Below are positions 32,871 to 42,529 of a stretch of 64,000 nucleotides of DNA, piece by piece. The DNA comes from Candidatus Stoquefichus sp. SB1 (lineage in GTDB: Bacteria > Bacillota_I > Bacilli_A > Erysipelotrichales > Coprobacillaceae): assembly GCF_001244545.1 (NCBI RefSeq), contig NZ_LN852693.1, forward strand, positions 224,656 to 288,655, written 5' to 3'. The notes beneath the pieces were generated by a model, which saw only the letters and a program-made list of their open reading frames with translations, was not told the DNA's origin and ran no database searches. Each line of letters starts with the position of its first letter. Position 1 is the stretch's first letter. The position numbers and the translations under genes were made by a program.

Positions 32871-34799
32871 ATGAAAAAAAATCATTATGATGAATCAAAT
32901 ATACAAATTTTAGAAGGTTTAGAAGCTGTTCGTAAGCGTCCTGGTATGTATATTGGATCTACTGATTATCGTGGTTTACATCATCTTGTCTGGGAAATTG
33001 TAGATAATTCAATAGACGAAGCCCTGGCAGGTTTTGGAAATAAAATTACTGTGACAATTGGTAAAGATAATAGTATTAAGGTTGAAGATGAAGGTCGTGG
33101 AATGCCTACTGGTATGCATGCTTCTGGAAAACCAACAACTGAAGTTATTTTAACAATTCTTCATGCTGGAGGAAAGTTTAGTGAAGATGGTGGATATAAA
33201 ACATCTGGAGGACTACATGGTGTAGGATCTTCTGTTGTCAATGCATTGAGTGAATGGCTAGAAGTGACAGTTTATCGTGATGGAAAAATTCATCAGCAAA
33301 GATTTGAAAATGGTGCTAAAAAAATATCTCCATTAAAAGTTATAGGCAAAACCACAAGAACTGGCACAACAATTCAATTTAAACCAAGTTCAGAAATTTT
33401 TTCAACAATTGAATTTAATTATTCTACTATTTGTGAAAGACTTAAAGAAAGTGCCTTTTTATTAAAAGGTATTGAAATGAATGTTATTGATGAGCGAAGT
33501 GACCGACATGATTCATTTCAATTTGAAAATGGGTTAGAAGCTTTTATTGAATATTTGAATGTTGATAAAAGCTTGTTACATAAGACAATTTCATTTGATG
33601 ATACATCTCATTCTATTGAAGTTGAAATTGCTTTACAGTTTACTGATGGATATCATGAAACGCTTATTTCATTTGTTAATCTTGTGAGAACTGGTGATGG
33701 TGGAACACATGAAACTGGGTTTAAATCTGGATTGACCAAAGTTTTTAATGAGTATGCCAGAAAGTATGGGTTATTAAAACAAAAGGATAAAAATTTAGAA
33801 GGAACTGATGTCAGAGAAGGATTAACAGCGATTGTATCTGTAAAGATACCAGAATCACTATTACAGTTTGAAGGACAAACTAAATCAAAATTAGGAACAC
33901 CAGAAGCAAGAAATATTGTAGATAGTGTTGTTTATGAACAAATTAATTATTATTTAGAAGAAAATAAAGAAGTTGCGAATAAACTAATTGGAAAAATGAT
34001 GAAAGCAGCTCAGGCTCGTAATGCTGCACGTAAAGCTCGAGAAGAAGCGAGAAAAGGAAAAGGTAATAAAACCGAAAAAATTCTAAGTGGTAAATTAGCG
34101 CCTGCTCAGTCTAAAGATAAAAAGAAAAAAGAACTCTATCTTGTCGAAGGTGATTCGGCTGGTGGGAGTGCAAAGCAAGGGCGAGATCGTAAATTTCAAG
34201 CCATTTTACCTTTACGTGGAAAAGTATTAAATGCCGAAAAAACGTCTATGGCAGATATTTTAAAGAATGAAGAAATTGCAACTATTATTAACACTGTTGG
34301 AGCAGGAATTGGTGATGATTTTAATGCAGAAAATTCAAATTATGCAAAAGTGATTATCATGACCGATGCGGATACTGATGGAGCCCATATTCAAGTTCTT
34401 TTGTTAACATTTTTCTATCGTTATATGCGTGGATTAATTTCATCAGGACGTGTTTATATTGCGATGCCACCGCTTTATAAAGTGAGTAAGAAAAATGGAA
34501 AGCATAGTGATTCTATTTATGCTTGGGATGATCATGAATTAGAACAAGCCAAACAAAAAGTAGGGCGTGGATACACTGTTCAAAGATATAAAGGTCTAGG
34601 TGAGATGAATGCTGATCAATTATGGGAAACAACAATGAATCCTGATACACGTACTTTAATTCAAGTTTCTATTGAAGATGCTGCTTTGGTTGAGCGTCGT
34701 GTATCTGTTTTGATGGGAGATAAAGTAGAGCCACGTAGAGAGTGGATTGAAGAAAATGTTCAATTTTCATTGGAAGATTCATTCTTTATTACAAATTAA
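32871..34799 (+). CDS. parE: DNA topoisomerase IV subunit B
   Basis: 642-residue type IIA topoisomerase ATPase subunit: GHKL ATPase motifs ([33 protein letters not shown]), transducer domain, and Toprim with [18 protein letters not shown] and DADTDGAHI. The assignment to ParE rather than GyrB rests on its place between plsY and parC and on the ParC features next door. AGGGAGG precedes the start; a -10 TATAAT lies at 32836-32841. A 2-aspartate Toprim motif is intact. Confidence 0.94.
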   Translation: MKKNHYDESNIQILEGLEAVRKRPGMYIGSTDYRGLHHLVWEIVDNSIDEALAGFGNKITVTIGKDNSIKVEDEGRGMPTGMHASGKPTTEVILTILHAGGKFSEDGGYKTSGGLHGVGSSVVNALSEWLEVTVYRDGKIHQQRFENGAKKISPLKVIGKTTRTGTTIQFKPSSEIFSTIEFNYSTICERLKESAFLLKGIEMNVIDERSDRHDSFQFENGLEAFIEYLNVDKSLLHKTISFDDTSHSIEVEIALQFTDGYHETLISFVNLVRTGDGGTHETGFKSGLTKVFNEYARKYGLLKQKDKNLEGTDVREGLTAIVSVKIPESLLQFEGQTKSKLGTPEARNIVDSVVYEQINYYLEENKEVANKLIGKMMKAAQARNAARKAREEARKGKGNKTEKILSGKLAPAQSKDKKKKELYLVEGDSAGGSAKQGRDRKFQAILPLRGKVLNAEKTSMADILKNEEIATIINTVGAGIGDDFNAENSNYAKVIIMTDADTDGAHIQVLLLTFFYRYMRGLISSGRVYIAMPPLYKVSKKNGKHSDSIYAWDDHELEQAKQKVGRGYTVQRYKGLGEMNADQLWETTMNPDTRTLIQVSIEDAALVERRVSVLMGDKVEPRREWIEENVQFSLEDSFFITN

Positions 34800-34810
34800 G
34801 GAGGGTATGC

Positions 34811-37426
34811 ATGAGCGAAAAGATATTAACTGAATCATTAGATGATATCATGGGTGATCGTTTTGGAAAATATTCAAAATATATAATTCAAGATCGTGCA
34901 TTACCAGATGTCAGAGATGGATTAAAACCAGTTCAAAGAAGAATTTTATATGCAATGTTTAAAGAAGGGAATACCCATCTAAAACCTTATCGTAAGTCTG
35001 CTAAAACAGTTGGGAACGTGATTGGTAACTATCATCCTCATGGTGATAGTTCAGTATATGAAGCGATGGTACGTTTATCACAAGAATGGAAAATGCGTAT
35101 TCCGCTTGTTGATATGCAGGGAAATAATGGATCGATTGATAACGATCCAGCAGCGGCTATGCGTTATACAGAAGCACGTCTTTCTGCGATTGCTTCAGAG
35201 TTGCTTAAGGATATTGATAAAGAGACTGTAAAAATGGCGTTAAATTTCGATGATACTGAATATGAACCAACTGTTTTACCAGCTAAATATCCTAATTTAT
35301 TAGTCAATGGAGCAACTGGAATATCAGCAGGATATGCGACTGATATCCCACCACATAATCTAGAAGAAGTTATTGATGCGACGATTTATCGAATCTTGCA
35401 TCCTCATTGTACATTGGATGATCTAATGAAATTTATGAAAGGACCAGATTTTCCAACTGGTGCTATAGTAGAGGGAAAAAAAGGAATACGTGGTGCTTTT
35501 GAAACAGGAAAAGGAAAAGTTGTTGTTCGTTCTTGTGTTCAAATTGTTGAAGAAAAAAATTTAAATAAGATAGTCGTAAGTGAAATTCCTTATGAGGTTA
35601 ATAAAGCGGAATTAGTGAGAAAACTTGATGAAGTTCGTTTTAATAAAAATATAGATGGGATTATTGAAGTACGTGATGAATCAGATCGAAATGGCTTGAG
35701 TATTGTTATTGATTTAAAAAAAGATGTAGATATTCAAAATACTCTTAATTATTTTTATAAGAATACAGATTTACAAAAAAATTATACATATAACATGGTT
35801 GCAATCAAAGATAAAAGACCAGTATGTATGGGGATTGTAGATATTATTGATGGTTATATTGGACATCAAATTGAAGTCATTACAAAACGTTCATTATATG
35901 ATTTAAATAAAGCACAGGAAAGAAAACATATTGTTGATGGCTTAATTAAAGCTGTATCTATTTTGGATGATGTTGTCCATACAATTCGTCATTCCAAAGA
36001 TAAACAGGATGCTAAAAAGAATTTACAGCAACAATATCAGTTCACTGAACAGCAATCTGAAGCTATTGTTATGTTACAATTGTATCGTTTAACAAATACG
36101 GATATTGTTGCTTTAGAAAAAGAGAAAAGTGAATTAGAAAGCTTTATTCAAACATTAAATGATATTTTAAATAGTGATAAAGTTTTAAGAAAAGTTATTA
36201 TTGATGAATTAAAACAAATAAAAAAACAATATCCAACTCCAAGGTTAACTGAAATCAAAGATGAAGTTCAAGAAGTTGTTATTAATGAAGAAGCGATGAT
36301 TTTACCTGAGGATATTTATGTTTCTGTTTCTCGTGATGGATATGTCAAAAGAATTTCACAACGTTCTTATAAGGCAAGTGAAAATACACCAATTGGTAAA
36401 AAAGACGATGATGTTCTCATTGATTTACATCATGCGAATACTTTAGATAAGTTACTCATTTTTACAGATAAAGGGAATTATCTTTTTATTCCACTTCATA
36501 AATTAGAGGAGTTCAAATGGAAAGAACTTGGTAAGCATATTAGTTATCTTGTAAAGGTATCACCTGATGAAAAGATTATTGGGTCAATCCTTGTCAAATC
36601 TTTTCAATCGCCACTGTATGTTCTTTTTGCAACGCGCTTTGGACAATTAAAACGTGTTGCTTTAAAAGATTTAGAAGTGACAAGATATACAAAACCAATG
36701 AAATGTATGAATCTTAAAAAAGGAGATTCACTTTTACAGGTTGCATTAAGTGATGATCATCAAGGCATTGTTTTAACAACAAAAGCTGGATATGCGACAC
36801 TTTATAGTGAACAAGAAATTTCAATTCTTGGAGTTAAAGCTGGTGGTATTAAAGGAATTAATTTGAAAAATGATGAACTTATAGCAATGAATGTTTTTAA
36901 TCCTCTGCAGACAGATTCGTATATTCTTATTAGTGATCAGCCAGGAATCAAACGTTTACGTATTTCTGATATTCCAAGCTGTAATCGTGCAACAAAGGGG
37001 AATTTGGTTTTTAAATCGCCAAAAACAAATCAGATTCATGCTTTAACTGCCTTTGTTTTAACGACTCAAGATGAACTTGTGTTAGAAACAAATCAACAGC
37101 ATTTTAAAGTTCAGGTGAAAGATTATAGTTATGGTCAATTGTTAAATAAACCAAGTGCTATTATGGCTTTAAAGGATGAACAACTTGTTTATGTTTATAA
37201 TCCAAAGACTTTAATAGCTGATATGATTCAGAAAGTCAAAAGTGATGAACATCATGAAGATGCTTTTCAAGTTATACCAGAACCAGAATTATTTGAAGAT
37301 ATTGATGAAACAGAAAAAAAAGTTGAACCAGTCATTGTTCAACCTTTAAAAAAGAATGATCATAACGAAGATGATAAACATTTTGAACCTATCTCTTTTG
37401 ATGATCTCTTTAAAGAAGATTTTTAG
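34811..37426 (+). CDS. parC: DNA topoisomerase IV subunit A
   Basis: The breakage-reunion subunit, 871 residues. The catalytic tyrosine is Y119 in [10 protein letters not shown]. The C-terminal beta-pinwheel lacks the GyrA box; the equivalent reads GVKAGGIKG, which supports ParC. Compared with typical Firmicute ParC it has an extra acidic tail of some 60 residues ending FDDLFKEDF. It is 11 bases after parE, with AAGGAGG in the gap. Together they decatenate daughter chromosomes. Confidence 0.94.
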   Translation: MSEKILTESLDDIMGDRFGKYSKYIIQDRALPDVRDGLKPVQRRILYAMFKEGNTHLKPYRKSAKTVGNVIGNYHPHGDSSVYEAMVRLSQEWKMRIPLVDMQGNNGSIDNDPAAAMRYTEARLSAIASELLKDIDKETVKMALNFDDTEYEPTVLPAKYPNLLVNGATGISAGYATDIPPHNLEEVIDATIYRILHPHCTLDDLMKFMKGPDFPTGAIVEGKKGIRGAFETGKGKVVVRSCVQIVEEKNLNKIVVSEIPYEVNKAELVRKLDEVRFNKNIDGIIEVRDESDRNGLSIVIDLKKDVDIQNTLNYFYKNTDLQKNYTYNMVAIKDKRPVCMGIVDIIDGYIGHQIEVITKRSLYDLNKAQERKHIVDGLIKAVSILDDVVHTIRHSKDKQDAKKNLQQQYQFTEQQSEAIVMLQLYRLTNTDIVALEKEKSELESFIQTLNDILNSDKVLRKVIIDELKQIKKQYPTPRLTEIKDEVQEVVINEEAMILPEDIYVSVSRDGYVKRISQRSYKASENTPIGKKDDDVLIDLHHANTLDKLLIFTDKGNYLFIPLHKLEEFKWKELGKHISYLVKVSPDEKIIGSILVKSFQSPLYVLFATRFGQLKRVALKDLEVTRYTKPMKCMNLKKGDSLLQVALSDDHQGIVLTTKAGYATLYSEQEISILGVKAGGIKGINLKNDELIAMNVFNPLQTDSYILISDQPGIKRLRISDIPSCNRATKGNLVFKSPKTNQIHALTAFVLTTQDELVLETNQQHFKVQVKDYSYGQLLNKPSAIMALKDEQLVYVYNPKTLIADMIQKVKSDEHHEDAFQVIPEPELFEDIDETEKKVEPVIVQPLKKNDHNEDDKHFEPISFDDLFKEDF

Positions 37427-37455
37427 AATATGAGATTGTCATCTCATATTCTTTT
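37425..37455. terminator. Bidirectional terminator between parC and sigK
   Basis: AGAATATGAGAT (37425-37436), loop TGTC, ATCTCATATTCT (37441-37452), followed by TTTTAC; it overlaps the parC stop and abuts the sigK stop. Confidence 0.88.
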
Positions 37456-38137
37456 ACTTGTCATTTAAATAAGCTTTTAATAGTTTAATAAGTGCTCTTT
37501 TTTCTAAACGTGATACATAGGAACGGGAAATATGCATCTTTGCAGCAATTTCCTTTTGGGTATAAACTTGGTGTTTGTTAAGGCCATATCGACAGATGAG
37601 AATGTCTTGTTCTCTAGGTGTCAATAAAACAAAATATTCTTGCAATTTGCGGATTTGATCATCTGTTTGAATTTGATCAATAATTTCTTTTTGTTCGCAT
37701 GGAAGAATATCAAGAAGAGTCATTTCACCGCCATCTTTATCTATTCCTAAGACTTCATTTAATGAAACATCAAGAGCTGTTTTCTTATTACCACGCATGT
37801 GCATCAGAATTTCGTTTTCTATGCATTTAGCAGCATAAGTTCCAAGTTTTGTTGCTTTATCTGGTTTATAGCTATCAACTGCCTTGATAAGTCCAATTGT
37901 GCCAATGCTAATCAGATCTTCTTGTAAATCCTTACCACCATCATATTTTTTAGCAATATGAGCAACTAATCGTAAATTGTGCTCAATTAACTGATTTCTC
38001 GCATCTTGATCTCCTTGAAAATATTTTTCTAAGAGTTCATTTTCCTGTTGAGTTGTCAGTTGTGGTTTAAAGGCTTGGGTCTTAATAAATGATACAAATA
38101 AAAATTGCTGTAATAATGTAACAAGTGTTGTAAACAT
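37454..38137 (-). CDS. sigK: Sporulation sigma factor K
   Basis: The late mother-cell sigma factor, 227 residues. It has region 2 with IEHNLRLVAHIAKKY, EDLISIGTIGLIKAVDSY and TYAAKCIENEILMHMR, and region 4 with the helix-turn-helix KEIAAKMHISRSYVSRLEKRAL. A hydrophobic N-terminal stretch (FTTLVTLLQQFLFVSFI) matches a pro-sigma-K leader that would be removed by a SpoIVFB-type protease. The gene is uninterrupted, so there is no skin element here. The ATG at 38137 follows GAGGTGG. SpoIVB, which triggers pro-sigma-K cleavage in B. subtilis, is encoded at 58085. Confidence 0.93.
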   Translation of the reverse strand: MFTTLVTLLQQFLFVSFIKTQAFKPQLTTQQENELLEKYFQGDQDARNQLIEHNLRLVAHIAKKYDGGKDLQEDLISIGTIGLIKAVDSYKPDKATKLGTYAAKCIENEILMHMRGNKKTALDVSLNEVLGIDKDGGEMTLLDILPCEQKEIIDQIQTDDQIRKLQEYFVLLTPREQDILICRYGLNKHQVYTQKEIAAKMHISRSYVSRLEKRALIKLLKAYLNDK

Positions 38138-38152
38138 AATCCACCTCAAAAC

Positions 38153-38180
38153 ATTATATGAAAATTGTCGATGTTTATGT
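38153..38180 (-). promoter_or_regulatory. Candidate sigma-E promoter of sigK
   Basis: On the minus strand ACATAAA (38180-38174), 13-bp spacer, CATATAAT (38160-38153): close to the sigma-E -10 CATACAAT and with the ATA core of the -35. The -10 also fits sigma-A, but no sigma-A -35 is present. Confidence 0.4.
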
Positions 38181-38235
38181 TTATGCTTTTCAACTATTCA
38201 AAAATAGGGTACAATATTCAAAAAGGAAGGTATGT

Positions 38236-39336
38236 ATGAATAAAGAAATGAAATGTTTTGGCTGTGGGGCTATTATTCAAAGTGAAAATGAAAAACATAT
38301 TGGATATGTCCCTAAAAGTGCCATCAATAAAGATAAAATTTTATGTCAAAGATGTTTTCAATTAAAGAATTATCATAAATTACAACAGACAACATTAACG
38401 AAAGATGATTTTTTAAATTGTCTTCAACAAATTGGAGAAAAAGATTGTTTGGTTGTTTATATGATTGATCTTTTTGATTATAATGGAAGTTTGATTCAGG
38501 GGTTAATCCGTCATATTGGTCATAATGATGTACTTGTTTTAGCAAACAAACGTGACATTCTACCAAAATCTGTCAAAGAAAGAAAATTAGAACACTGGGT
38601 AAGAAGACAACTTAAAGAAGAGGGGATAAAACCTGTTGATGTGATTATTACAAGTGGAAAAAAACATATGAATTTAGATTTGATTTATGATGCAATTATG
38701 ACTCATCGTCAAAATCGTGATGTGTATGTTGTTGGTGTCACAAATGTTGGGAAATCGACGTTTATTAATGCATTGCTTAAGCATTATGCTGATGTAGAAA
38801 ATCAAAATCTTATTACGGTTTCTGAATTCCCTGGAACAACGCTTAATTTAATTGAAATTCCACTTGATGAAAAAACAAGTCTCTATGATACTCCAGGTAT
38901 TATTAATGATTCACAAATGACACATTTATTAAAACCGCAGGACATAAAAAGTGTCATTCCACAAAGTGAATTAAGACCTATGGTTTTTCAGTTAAATAGT
39001 GATCAAACACTTTATTTTGGTGGATTAGCACGTCTAGATTACTGTGTTGGTGAACAAGCAAATTTTGTTGCTTATTTTTCAAAAAATTTAAAGATTCATC
39101 GTACAAAAACACAAAAGGCTGATGATTTATATAATCGTCATCAGGCATTGCAATATGAAATTGAAGGAATCGAAGATATTACCCAAATGAAGTCATATGA
39201 ATTTCAATTGCCATCGGGGAAATGTGATATTGTGATTTCAGGATTAGGATTTATAACAATTAGTTCTCATGGTGGAAAAATACGAATGCTTGTTCCACCA
39301 CATATTTCTGTTTTAATGAGAGAAGCTATTATATAA
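38236..39336 (+). CDS. yqeH: Ribosome biogenesis GTPase YqeH
   Basis: A circularly permuted GTPase for 30S assembly; 366 residues. An N-terminal treble-clef zinc finger (CFGC, CQRC) is followed by G4 NKRD, then G1 GVTNVGKST and G3 DTPG in permuted order, and a C-terminal RNA-binding region. The start at 38236 follows GGAAGG; upstream codons hold the promoter (-10 TACAAT). It is the first gene of a conserved yqeH-yqeI-nadD-yqeK-rsfS-yqeM operon; yqeG, which precedes it in B. subtilis, is absent. Confidence 0.95.
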   Translation: MNKEMKCFGCGAIIQSENEKHIGYVPKSAINKDKILCQRCFQLKNYHKLQQTTLTKDDFLNCLQQIGEKDCLVVYMIDLFDYNGSLIQGLIRHIGHNDVLVLANKRDILPKSVKERKLEHWVRRQLKEEGIKPVDVIITSGKKHMNLDLIYDAIMTHRQNRDVYVVGVTNVGKSTFINALLKHYADVENQNLITVSEFPGTTLNLIEIPLDEKTSLYDTPGIINDSQMTHLLKPQDIKSVIPQSELRPMVFQLNSDQTLYFGGLARLDYCVGEQANFVAYFSKNLKIHRTKTQKADDLYNRHQALQYEIEGIEDITQMKSYEFQLPSGKCDIVISGLGFITISSHGGKIRMLVPPHISVLMREAII

Positions 39337-39350
39337 AGGAAGGAAAAATT

Positions 39351-39638
39351 ATGTTAACAGGAAAACAAAAAAGATATTTAAGAAGTCAGGCACATCATTT
39401 AAATGCCATTTATCAGGTTGGGAAAGATGGTGTCACAAGTAATCAAGTTAAAGGAATTATCGAAGCATTAGAAGCACAGGAATTAATCAAAGTGAAGCTT
39501 TTAGAAAGTTGTCCAGATGATGTGCATACAGTCGCATTAGAATTAAGTGTTCAAACAAAATCTGAAGTTGTTCAAATTATTGGTCATACAATTGTCCTCT
39601 ACAAAGCAACTGATAAAGGAATTTATAAACTGGCATGA
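39351..39638 (+). CDS. yhbY: CRM-domain RNA-binding protein YhbY/YqeI
   Basis: A 95-residue single CRM domain associated with pre-ribosomal particles. The N-terminal LTGKQKRYLRSQAHHLN, the GxxG-type loop VGKDGVTS and the C-terminal GHTIVLYKAT are the family landmarks. GGAAGG precedes the ATG, and the TGA overlaps the start of the next gene. Confidence 0.94.
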   Translation: MLTGKQKRYLRSQAHHLNAIYQVGKDGVTSNQVKGIIEALEAQELIKVKLLESCPDDVHTVALELSVQTKSEVVQIIGHTIVLYKATDKGIYKLA

Positions 39639-40735
39639 AAAAAGTAGGTTTATTTGGAGGAAGTTTTGATCCGATCCATAAAGCACATATCGAAATTGCA
39701 AAAATCGCTTTAGAACAGCTTCAACTTGATGAAATTCAGTTTATACCAACATTGAACAATCCATGGAAAGAAACAAGTGGTGCCAATCAGATAGATCGTC
39801 TTGCGATGATGCAAGAAGCCATTGGCAATGAAAAAGATATGTCCATTAATACAATTGAATTAGAAATGCCAGAAAACAAAAAAAATTATACTTATGATAC
39901 CTTAAAGCAATTAAAGAAAAGATATCCAGATATTGAATATACGTATATTATGGGAATGGATCAGGCCAATTTATTTAGTGAATGGAAAAATGCCTATGAA
40001 ATGAGTCAAATGGTACAGTTGGTTGCCTTTCAAAGAGGAGGATATGAAGCGAATAGGGATGTTTTAGAGCAATATCATTTCCTTCTTTTGAAAAATGAAC
40101 CTGTCTATGCTTCAAGCAGTGATGTTAGAAACGGACATATTGAAATGCTAACTCCTGCAGTTCTTAAATATATTACAAAACATGGGCTTTATTTGGAAAC
40201 TATGGTATCATGTCGAATGAAAGAAAAACGTTGGAAACATACATGTAGTGTAGCCAATCTTGCTGCAAAAATTGCTAAGGCGAATCACTTAAATGATCGA
40301 CAAGCTTATATCGCTGGAATGTTTCATGATATTGCAAAAGAGATGGATGAACAAGAGGCTTTATTGATTATGCAGCAGCATTATCCTCAATACCTTGATA
40401 AACCGTTTGCTATATGGCATCAATGGGTATCGCGATATGTCAGTGAACATGAATATCTTATTGATGATTCCGTTATCTTAGAGGCAATTGAACATCATAC
40501 AACAGGATCTATTCATATGTCACCAGTAGGGAAGTGTGTTTATGTAGCTGATAAGCTTGATCCATTGCGTGGATATGATTCTTCCCATCAAATAGAAGTG
40601 TGTATGAGCGATATCCATCAAGGTTTTAGAGATTCACTTATTGATTTTTATGATTTTTCAACAAAGAAGAACAGACCTATAGATGACTATTTTTTTGAAA
40701 TTTATGATTATTTTGTAACAAAAGGAGAAATTTAA
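39635..40735 (+). CDS. nadD: NadD-YqeK fusion: nicotinate-nucleotide adenylyltransferase plus HD hydrolase
   Basis: 366 residues joining two enzymes that are separate adjacent genes in B. subtilis. Residues 1 to about 188 are NadD (GGSFDPIHKAH nucleotidyltransferase motif, ASSSDVR near the C-terminal ISSTxxR position), which adenylates nicotinate mononucleotide. Residues about 195-366 are the YqeK HD domain (KHTCSVANLA, GMFHDIAKE, IEHHTTG, VADKLDP), a family reported to hydrolyse diadenosine tetraphosphate. There is no stop or frameshift between the parts. Similar fusions are known from mycoplasmas. ATGA overlap with yhbY. Confidence 0.94.
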   Translation: MKKVGLFGGSFDPIHKAHIEIAKIALEQLQLDEIQFIPTLNNPWKETSGANQIDRLAMMQEAIGNEKDMSINTIELEMPENKKNYTYDTLKQLKKRYPDIEYTYIMGMDQANLFSEWKNAYEMSQMVQLVAFQRGGYEANRDVLEQYHFLLLKNEPVYASSSDVRNGHIEMLTPAVLKYITKHGLYLETMVSCRMKEKRWKHTCSVANLAAKIAKANHLNDRQAYIAGMFHDIAKEMDEQEALLIMQQHYPQYLDKPFAIWHQWVSRYVSEHEYLIDDSVILEAIEHHTTGSIHMSPVGKCVYVADKLDPLRGYDSSHQIEVCMSDIHQGFRDSLIDFYDFSTKKNRPIDDYFFEIYDYFVTKGEI

Positions 40736-41083
40736 ATGACAAAATTAGAATGTATTGTTAAAGCAATGGATGATAAATTAGCAACTCATATAGTTGCGAT
40801 TGATATGCGTGATGCAAGTCCGATCTTTGAGACTTTTGTCTTATGTACTGCAAATAATGAACGTTTAATGCAAGCCATTAGTCAAAATATCAAAGATGAA
40901 TGTGAAAAGAATGGTTTTGAAATCAAAAGTATTGAAGGGTTAAGAAATTCTAAATGGTTATTGATTGATCTAGGTGATATTGTCTGTCATATTTTTGAGG
41001 CTGGAGAAAGAGAAAGTTATAATTTAGAAAAATTATGGGGTGATATGCCACGTATTAATGTTGAAGGAATGTTAGCAAAATGA
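40736..41083 (+). CDS. rsfS: Ribosome silencing factor RsfS
   Basis: 115 residues of the RsfS/Iojap family, which binds uL14 and blocks subunit joining under starvation. Characteristic segments are DASPIFETFVLCTANNERL, GLRNSKWLLIDLGDIVCHIF and ERESYNLEKLWGD. It starts directly after the stop of the NadD-YqeK gene and overlaps yqeM by 4 bases. Confidence 0.95.
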   Translation: MTKLECIVKAMDDKLATHIVAIDMRDASPIFETFVLCTANNERLMQAISQNIKDECEKNGFEIKSIEGLRNSKWLLIDLGDIVCHIFEAGERESYNLEKLWGDMPRINVEGMLAK

Positions 41084-41796
41084 GTTATGAAACTTTTGCA
41101 TACTATTATGATAGTTTGATGGATCCTCAATTCTACGATGATTATTATCAGTTTATTATTCAACACTGTGATTTTAAGGAAGTTCTTGAATTGGGATGTG
41201 GAACGGGTGAAATAGCAATTCGTTTAGCACAAGATGGTAAAAATGTATTTGCGACAGATATTTCACCAGATATGTTAGAAGTTACGAAACAAAAAGCAAT
41301 GTCTATGAATGTGAATTTAATGTTGCAAAGAGTAGACATGAGCGATTTTTCTACATCTCATAGTGTTGATTTGATTTTGTGTTTATGTGATTCAATCAAT
41401 TATTTAATAGATGTTGAAGATGTTTTAAAGACTTTTTATCATGTTTTTCATTCATTAAAAGATGGTGGTCAATTTATTTTTGATATTGATAGTCTTTATA
41501 AAATGAATGTTATTTTGAATGATTATCATGAAAAAGAAGAAGATGATGAATTTGCTTTTGAATGGTCAGTTGAAAATCTTGATGATGGTTATGTTCATCA
41601 TCATGTTTATATTGAAGATAAAATTGAAAAAGAAATTGTGAATGAAGATCATTATCAAAAAACATATAGTGTTTCACAATACTTGTATTGGTTAAAAGAA
41701 GCTGGTTTTGAAAAGGTTGACTATTATAGTGATTTCCATCATTATCATGATGATTGTGAAAGAGTTATTTTTATATGTCAGAAGGGAGAAAAATGA
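41080..41796 (+). CDS. yqeM: SAM-dependent methyltransferase YqeM
   Basis: 238 residues, class I methyltransferase. SAM motif I is VLELGCGTGEIAIRLA, with DIS as the acidic residue of motif II. The target is unknown. Conserved operon position after rsfS; the TGA overlaps the mtnN ATG. Confidence 0.9.
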   Translation: MSYETFAYYYDSLMDPQFYDDYYQFIIQHCDFKEVLELGCGTGEIAIRLAQDGKNVFATDISPDMLEVTKQKAMSMNVNLMLQRVDMSDFSTSHSVDLILCLCDSINYLIDVEDVLKTFYHVFHSLKDGGQFIFDIDSLYKMNVILNDYHEKEEDDEFAFEWSVENLDDGYVHHHVYIEDKIEKEIVNEDHYQKTYSVSQYLYWLKEAGFEKVDYYSDFHHYHDDCERVIFICQKGEK

Positions 41797-42488
41797 TGAT
41801 TGGGATTATTGGTGCAATGGAACAGGAAGTTACAGAAATTTTAAAATTAATGGATTTAAAAGAACAAAAACAATATCTTGATTATACTTTTTATGAAGGA
41901 ACACTCGCAAATCAACCTGTTGTTTTATTGCAGGGTGGAATTGGTAAAGTCAATGCAGCTATTTCTGCTACTTTATTGTTTTCACATTATGATATTCAAT
42001 TTGTTATGAATATTGGATCAGCTGGTGGACTATTGCCTAAACAACAAAATGTTGGAGATGTTGTGATTTCTTCACATGTTGTTCATCATGATGTTGATGT
42101 GACAGCATTTCAAAGAAAGTTAGGAGAAGTTCCTGGAATGCCTTGTTATTTTGAGGCTGACCATAGTTTATTAACAAAGGTTGAGAATATTTTAAGGCAA
42201 CAAAATATTCCTTCACATGTAGGTTTAATTGCTTCTGGTGACCAATTTATTTCTCTTGATAGTCAAGTTGAGACCATTCGTAAACATTTTCCTGAAGCGA
42301 TGTGTGCAGAAATGGAAGCGGCTGCGATTGCACAAGTTTGTTATGTTTTTAAGAAACCTTTTATTATTACACGTTCATTAAGTGATGTGTTTCAAAAAGG
42401 TGAAAACTCAATTCAATTTGAAGAATATTTAAAGAAAGCAAGTTATGCATCAGCACAAATGTGCTATGCCCTTATTTCTTCGTTATAG
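41793..42488 (+). CDS. mtnN: 5'-methylthioadenosine/S-adenosylhomocysteine nucleosidase
   Basis: Cleaves MTA and SAH to adenine and ribosyl compounds; about 231 residues. MIGIIGAMEQEV at the N-terminus, the nucleoside-phosphorylase core MNIGSAGGL, SGDQFI, CAEMEAAAIAQVC and the catalytic aspartate in RSLSD. The start at 41793 overlaps the yqeM stop and follows GAAGGGAG. It recycles the SAH made by the preceding methyltransferase, a sensible operon partner. Confidence 0.95.
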   Translation: MMIGIIGAMEQEVTEILKLMDLKEQKQYLDYTFYEGTLANQPVVLLQGGIGKVNAAISATLLFSHYDIQFVMNIGSAGGLLPKQQNVGDVVISSHVVHHDVDVTAFQRKLGEVPGMPCYFEADHSLLTKVENILRQQNIPSHVGLIASGDQFISLDSQVETIRKHFPEAMCAEMEAAAIAQVCYVFKKPFIITRSLSDVFQKGENSIQFEEYLKKASYASAQMCYALISSL

Positions 42489-42516
42489 CAATAACTTTTG
42501 TTATTGCTTCTTTTTT
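42487..42516 (+). terminator. Terminator of the yqeH-mtnN operon
   Basis: AGCAATAAC (42487-42495), loop TTTT, GTTATTGCT (42500-42508), then TCTTTTTT; it overlaps the mtnN stop. Confidence 0.92.
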
Positions 42517-42529
42517 GGAGGTGAACGAT

